Shown: piece by piece, positions 4,660 to 6,350 of the stretch
Layout of the letters: every line of letters begins with the position of its first letter
How positions within the stretch are numbered: position 1 is the first letter of the stretch
From: CAWBRT01 sp049519595
GTDB lineage: Bacteria > Acidobacteriota > Terriglobia > Terriglobales > Acidobacteriaceae
DNA length: 6,350 bases
Direction: 5' to 3'
NCBI GenBank assembly: GCA_049519595.1
Contig: JBEKQP010000271.1
Coordinates: 1 to 6,350 of the forward strand
Made by a program: the position numbers and the translations under genes
Notes under the pieces: generated by a model
What the model was told of the DNA's origin: nothing
The model's input: the letters and a program-made list of their open reading frames with translations, nothing else
The model's database searches: none

Positions 4660-6350
4660 ATGAGCGAGACGAACGCAAAAATGGCACGCGGTATATATCT
4701 CGTCGGATTTAGTGGGACGGGCAAGTCGACTATCGGAAAGATGATTGGCGAGAAGCTTGGTTGGCCCACATGCGATCTGGACGAGTCGATCGAAGCGCGC
4801 AGCGGCATGACAATCCCAGTCATCTTCCAGCGAGAAGGTGAGCCTGGATTTCGTGCGAGGGAGGCCGAGGCTCTACGAGCAGCCTCCAGCGAGTGCCCCT
4901 TCGTCATCGCAACGGGGGGTGGAACGGTTGTTCGACCGGAAAACCGGATCTTCATGGCAAGCAAAGGTTGGATTATTTGCCTTGATGCCCAGCCACAGAC
5001 CCTGCTTTCAAGGATTCAACACCAACTTACTTCCGACCCCAAGGCCATCCGCCCGATGCTCGATTCTGTTTATCCTCTCGATAAGATTCGAGCACTCAAG
5101 CACACCCGCCAGCCGCTGTATTCTCTTTCGGATTGGACAGTACAAACGGATCGACTGACAACGGACCAAGTAGTCCTCGAGGTGATTCGTGCGGCAGATG
5201 TACTTGGGCGCTCAAGTGAACCACCTGGGGTTGAAGAAGTATTCGGGGCGCCAATGCGTCACTCACTCACTCCAGATTCGCCGCCTCCTATCTTGATCGC
5301 GGCCGGTCCCTGGCCCTATCAAGTGGTTGTAGACTGGAACCACTTGCAGGCACTCGGTGAACAAGTCCGACGTCTACTTCCTCACGCCAGACGCGCAGCC
5401 ATCCTGACTGACGAACGGACTTGGGCGCGACTCGGCAAGCCTCTGGATACATCATTACAGGCAGCCGGGCTTGAGGTCCATGTCCGAGTTGCTCCTTCAA
5501 GTCAAGCCATCAAGACTCTAGAAGAAGTCAGCGCTATTTATGATTGGCTGCTTGGGATACCATTTCGTCGCGATGATGTTTTCATAATCAGCGGTGGCGG
5601 CGCCATCGATGACCTTGGGGGATTTGCTGCTTCCACATACATGCGGGGCGTTGCACTGGTAAAGATACCAACATCATTGGAAGGCATGTTGGATAGCTCC
5701 TTCGGAGGAAAAACGGCGCTCAATCATCCCCGGGCCCCCAATCTGATTGGCACCTTCTTTCATCCTCGGCTGGTTTGGGCAGATGCGTCGCTGCTGCTAG
5801 ACGAACCTAAGGGCGACTTTCGCTCAGCACTAGCGGAAGTCGTCAAATATGCAATGCTCGAAAGCTCGTTGCTTAGGGATCAGGTGGTCGGTATTTCCCT
5901 ATTCGATCAATTGCAACAAAGCGTGACCGAACTGATTGGAGCTCCGAACCGAGCTATCCTGAACATAATTGCGAGGTGCGTAGCACTGAAGGCACAGGTT
6001 GTTGCCGGCGATGAACGAGATTTGGGCGAGTATCGTATCTTACTCAACTATGGGCATACTATTGGCCACGCACTTGAATCGATCACAAATTACAAGTTGC
6101 TGCATGGTGAAGCTGTTGCGATCGGAATGGCGGTTGAGGCTAGCCTGTCCCTTCGGCTTGGCCTGGCCAAACCTGAGGTAAAGACTCGGCAAGATGACTT
6201 GCTCGCGCAGTTTGGCCTACCCACCCGACTGCCTCAGGTTTCGCACGATTTACTACTGGCACGCATCGACTCTGACAAGAAGGTGTTTGGCGATGCACCG
6301 CGTTGGATCCTGCCGATTGCCATTGGCCGAGCCGTGATCTCCAACCAGGC
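4660..6350 (+). CDS. aroKB: Fused shikimate kinase / 3-dehydroquinate synthase (runs off window)
   Basis: A bifunctional shikimate-pathway protein; 563 codons are visible and the 3' end is outside. Residues 1-183 are shikimate kinase: Walker A G16-F-S-G-T-G-K22-S-T, D39-L-D41, F64-R65-A-R-E around the shikimate site, G86-G-G88 and an R-P-M-L lid. A linker of about 25 residues precedes the NAD-dependent dehydroquinate synthase domain (from about 208): G312-G-G with D318, Y327-M-R-G, D345-S-S-F-G-G-K351-T, E393-V-V-K396-Y, K444, D451-E-R, R459, N463, H466-T-I-G-H470, H482-G-E and K541. The zinc ligands E393, H466 and H482 are all present. Changes from the usual pattern include R-A-P360-N where G-K-N is standard. 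The synthase makes 3-dehydroquinate from DAHP; the kinase phosphorylates shikimate later in the pathway. ATG 4660 is chosen; an in-frame stop lies at 4645-4647, and TTG 4657 or ATG 4681 are alternatives because only a weak AAGAG precedes. It diverges from the aroQ module. Confidence 0.92.
   Translation, partial: MSETNAKMARGIYLVGFSGTGKSTIGKMIGEKLGWPTCDLDESIEARSGMTIPVIFQREGEPGFRAREAEALRAASSECPFVIATGGGTVVRPENRIFMASKGWIICLDAQPQTLLSRIQHQLTSDPKAIRPMLDSVYPLDKIRALKHTRQPLYSLSDWTVQTDRLTTDQVVLEVIRAADVLGRSSEPPGVEEVFGAPMRHSLTPDSPPPILIAAGPWPYQVVVDWNHLQALGEQVRRLLPHARRAAILTDERTWARLGKPLDTSLQAAGLEVHVRVAPSSQAIKTLEEVSAIYDWLLGIPFRRDDVFIISGGGAIDDLGGFAASTYMRGVALVKIPTSLEGMLDSSFGGKTALNHPRAPNLIGTFFHPRLVWADASLLLDEPKGDFRSALAEVVKYAMLESSLLRDQVVGISLFDQLQQSVTELIGAPNRAILNIIARCVALKAQVVAGDERDLGEYRILLNYGHTIGHALESITNYKLLHGEAVAIGMAVEASLSLRLGLAKPEVKTRQDDLLAQFGLPTRLPQVSHDLLLARIDSDKKVFGDAPRWILPIAIGRAVISNQ

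Noticed and set aside
4584..4964. Minus-strand open frame of 126 codons
   Set aside because: It is antisense to the shikimate kinase domain, whose motifs are unambiguous.
1..6350. CRISPR array, tRNA, rRNA or insertion sequence
   Set aside because: No regularly spaced repeats, tRNA-like cloverleaf, transposase motif or terminal inverted repeat pair was seen on either strand.

Overview
The window carries what looks like a compact aromatic-precursor module built around 3-dehydroquinate and 3-dehydroshikimate. The host is most likely a soil- or plant-associated, moderately GC-rich proteobacterium. That is an inference from the style of the proteins; no marker gene here fixes the taxonomy.

Left and middle (1-3844, all on the minus strand). 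In the direction of transcription the order is: a TIM-barrel sugar phosphate isomerase-like enzyme (3844-2993) that could be a 3-dehydroshikimate dehydratase; a type II 3-dehydroquinate dehydratase, AroQ (2914-2468); an intrinsic terminator (2449-2404); an intergenic region holding a palindrome and a TATAAT box; a 590-residue FAD-dependent dehydrogenase related to the 3-ketosteroid dehydrogenase / fumarate reductase flavoproteins (2177-405); and the N-terminus of an MFS transporter of the anion:cation symporter type, cut by the window edge (308-1). The terminator and TATAAT box suggest two transcripts, TIM-aroQ and FAD-MFS.

The two transcription units share an upstream sequence. A TCAAC-N4-GTTGA palindrome with matching flanks lies at 2317-2330 and again at 3942-3955, on the same strand, 140 and 98 bp before the first start codons. 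It is a good candidate for the operator of one regulator controlling both units.

Middle right (3845-4659). About 815 bp have no convincing gene. They hold the second operator copy, a possible frameshifted gene relic on the minus strand, a weak small ORF on the plus strand and a perfect 10-bp inverted repeat.

Right (4660 to the window end, plus strand). A fused shikimate kinase / 3-dehydroquinate synthase (AroK-AroB) runs off the edge. Its zinc and catalytic residues look intact, but several normally invariant positions are changed.

Read together, the enzymes could form a route in which an imported quinate/shikimate-like acid is oxidised by the flavoenzyme, dehydrated by AroQ to dehydroshikimate and aromatised by the TIM barrel to protocatechuate. 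Alternatively the AroB half could feed dehydroquinate into AroQ and the TIM barrel as a biosynthetic route to a catechol. The sequence does not decide between these, and the substrate of the flavoenzyme is unknown.
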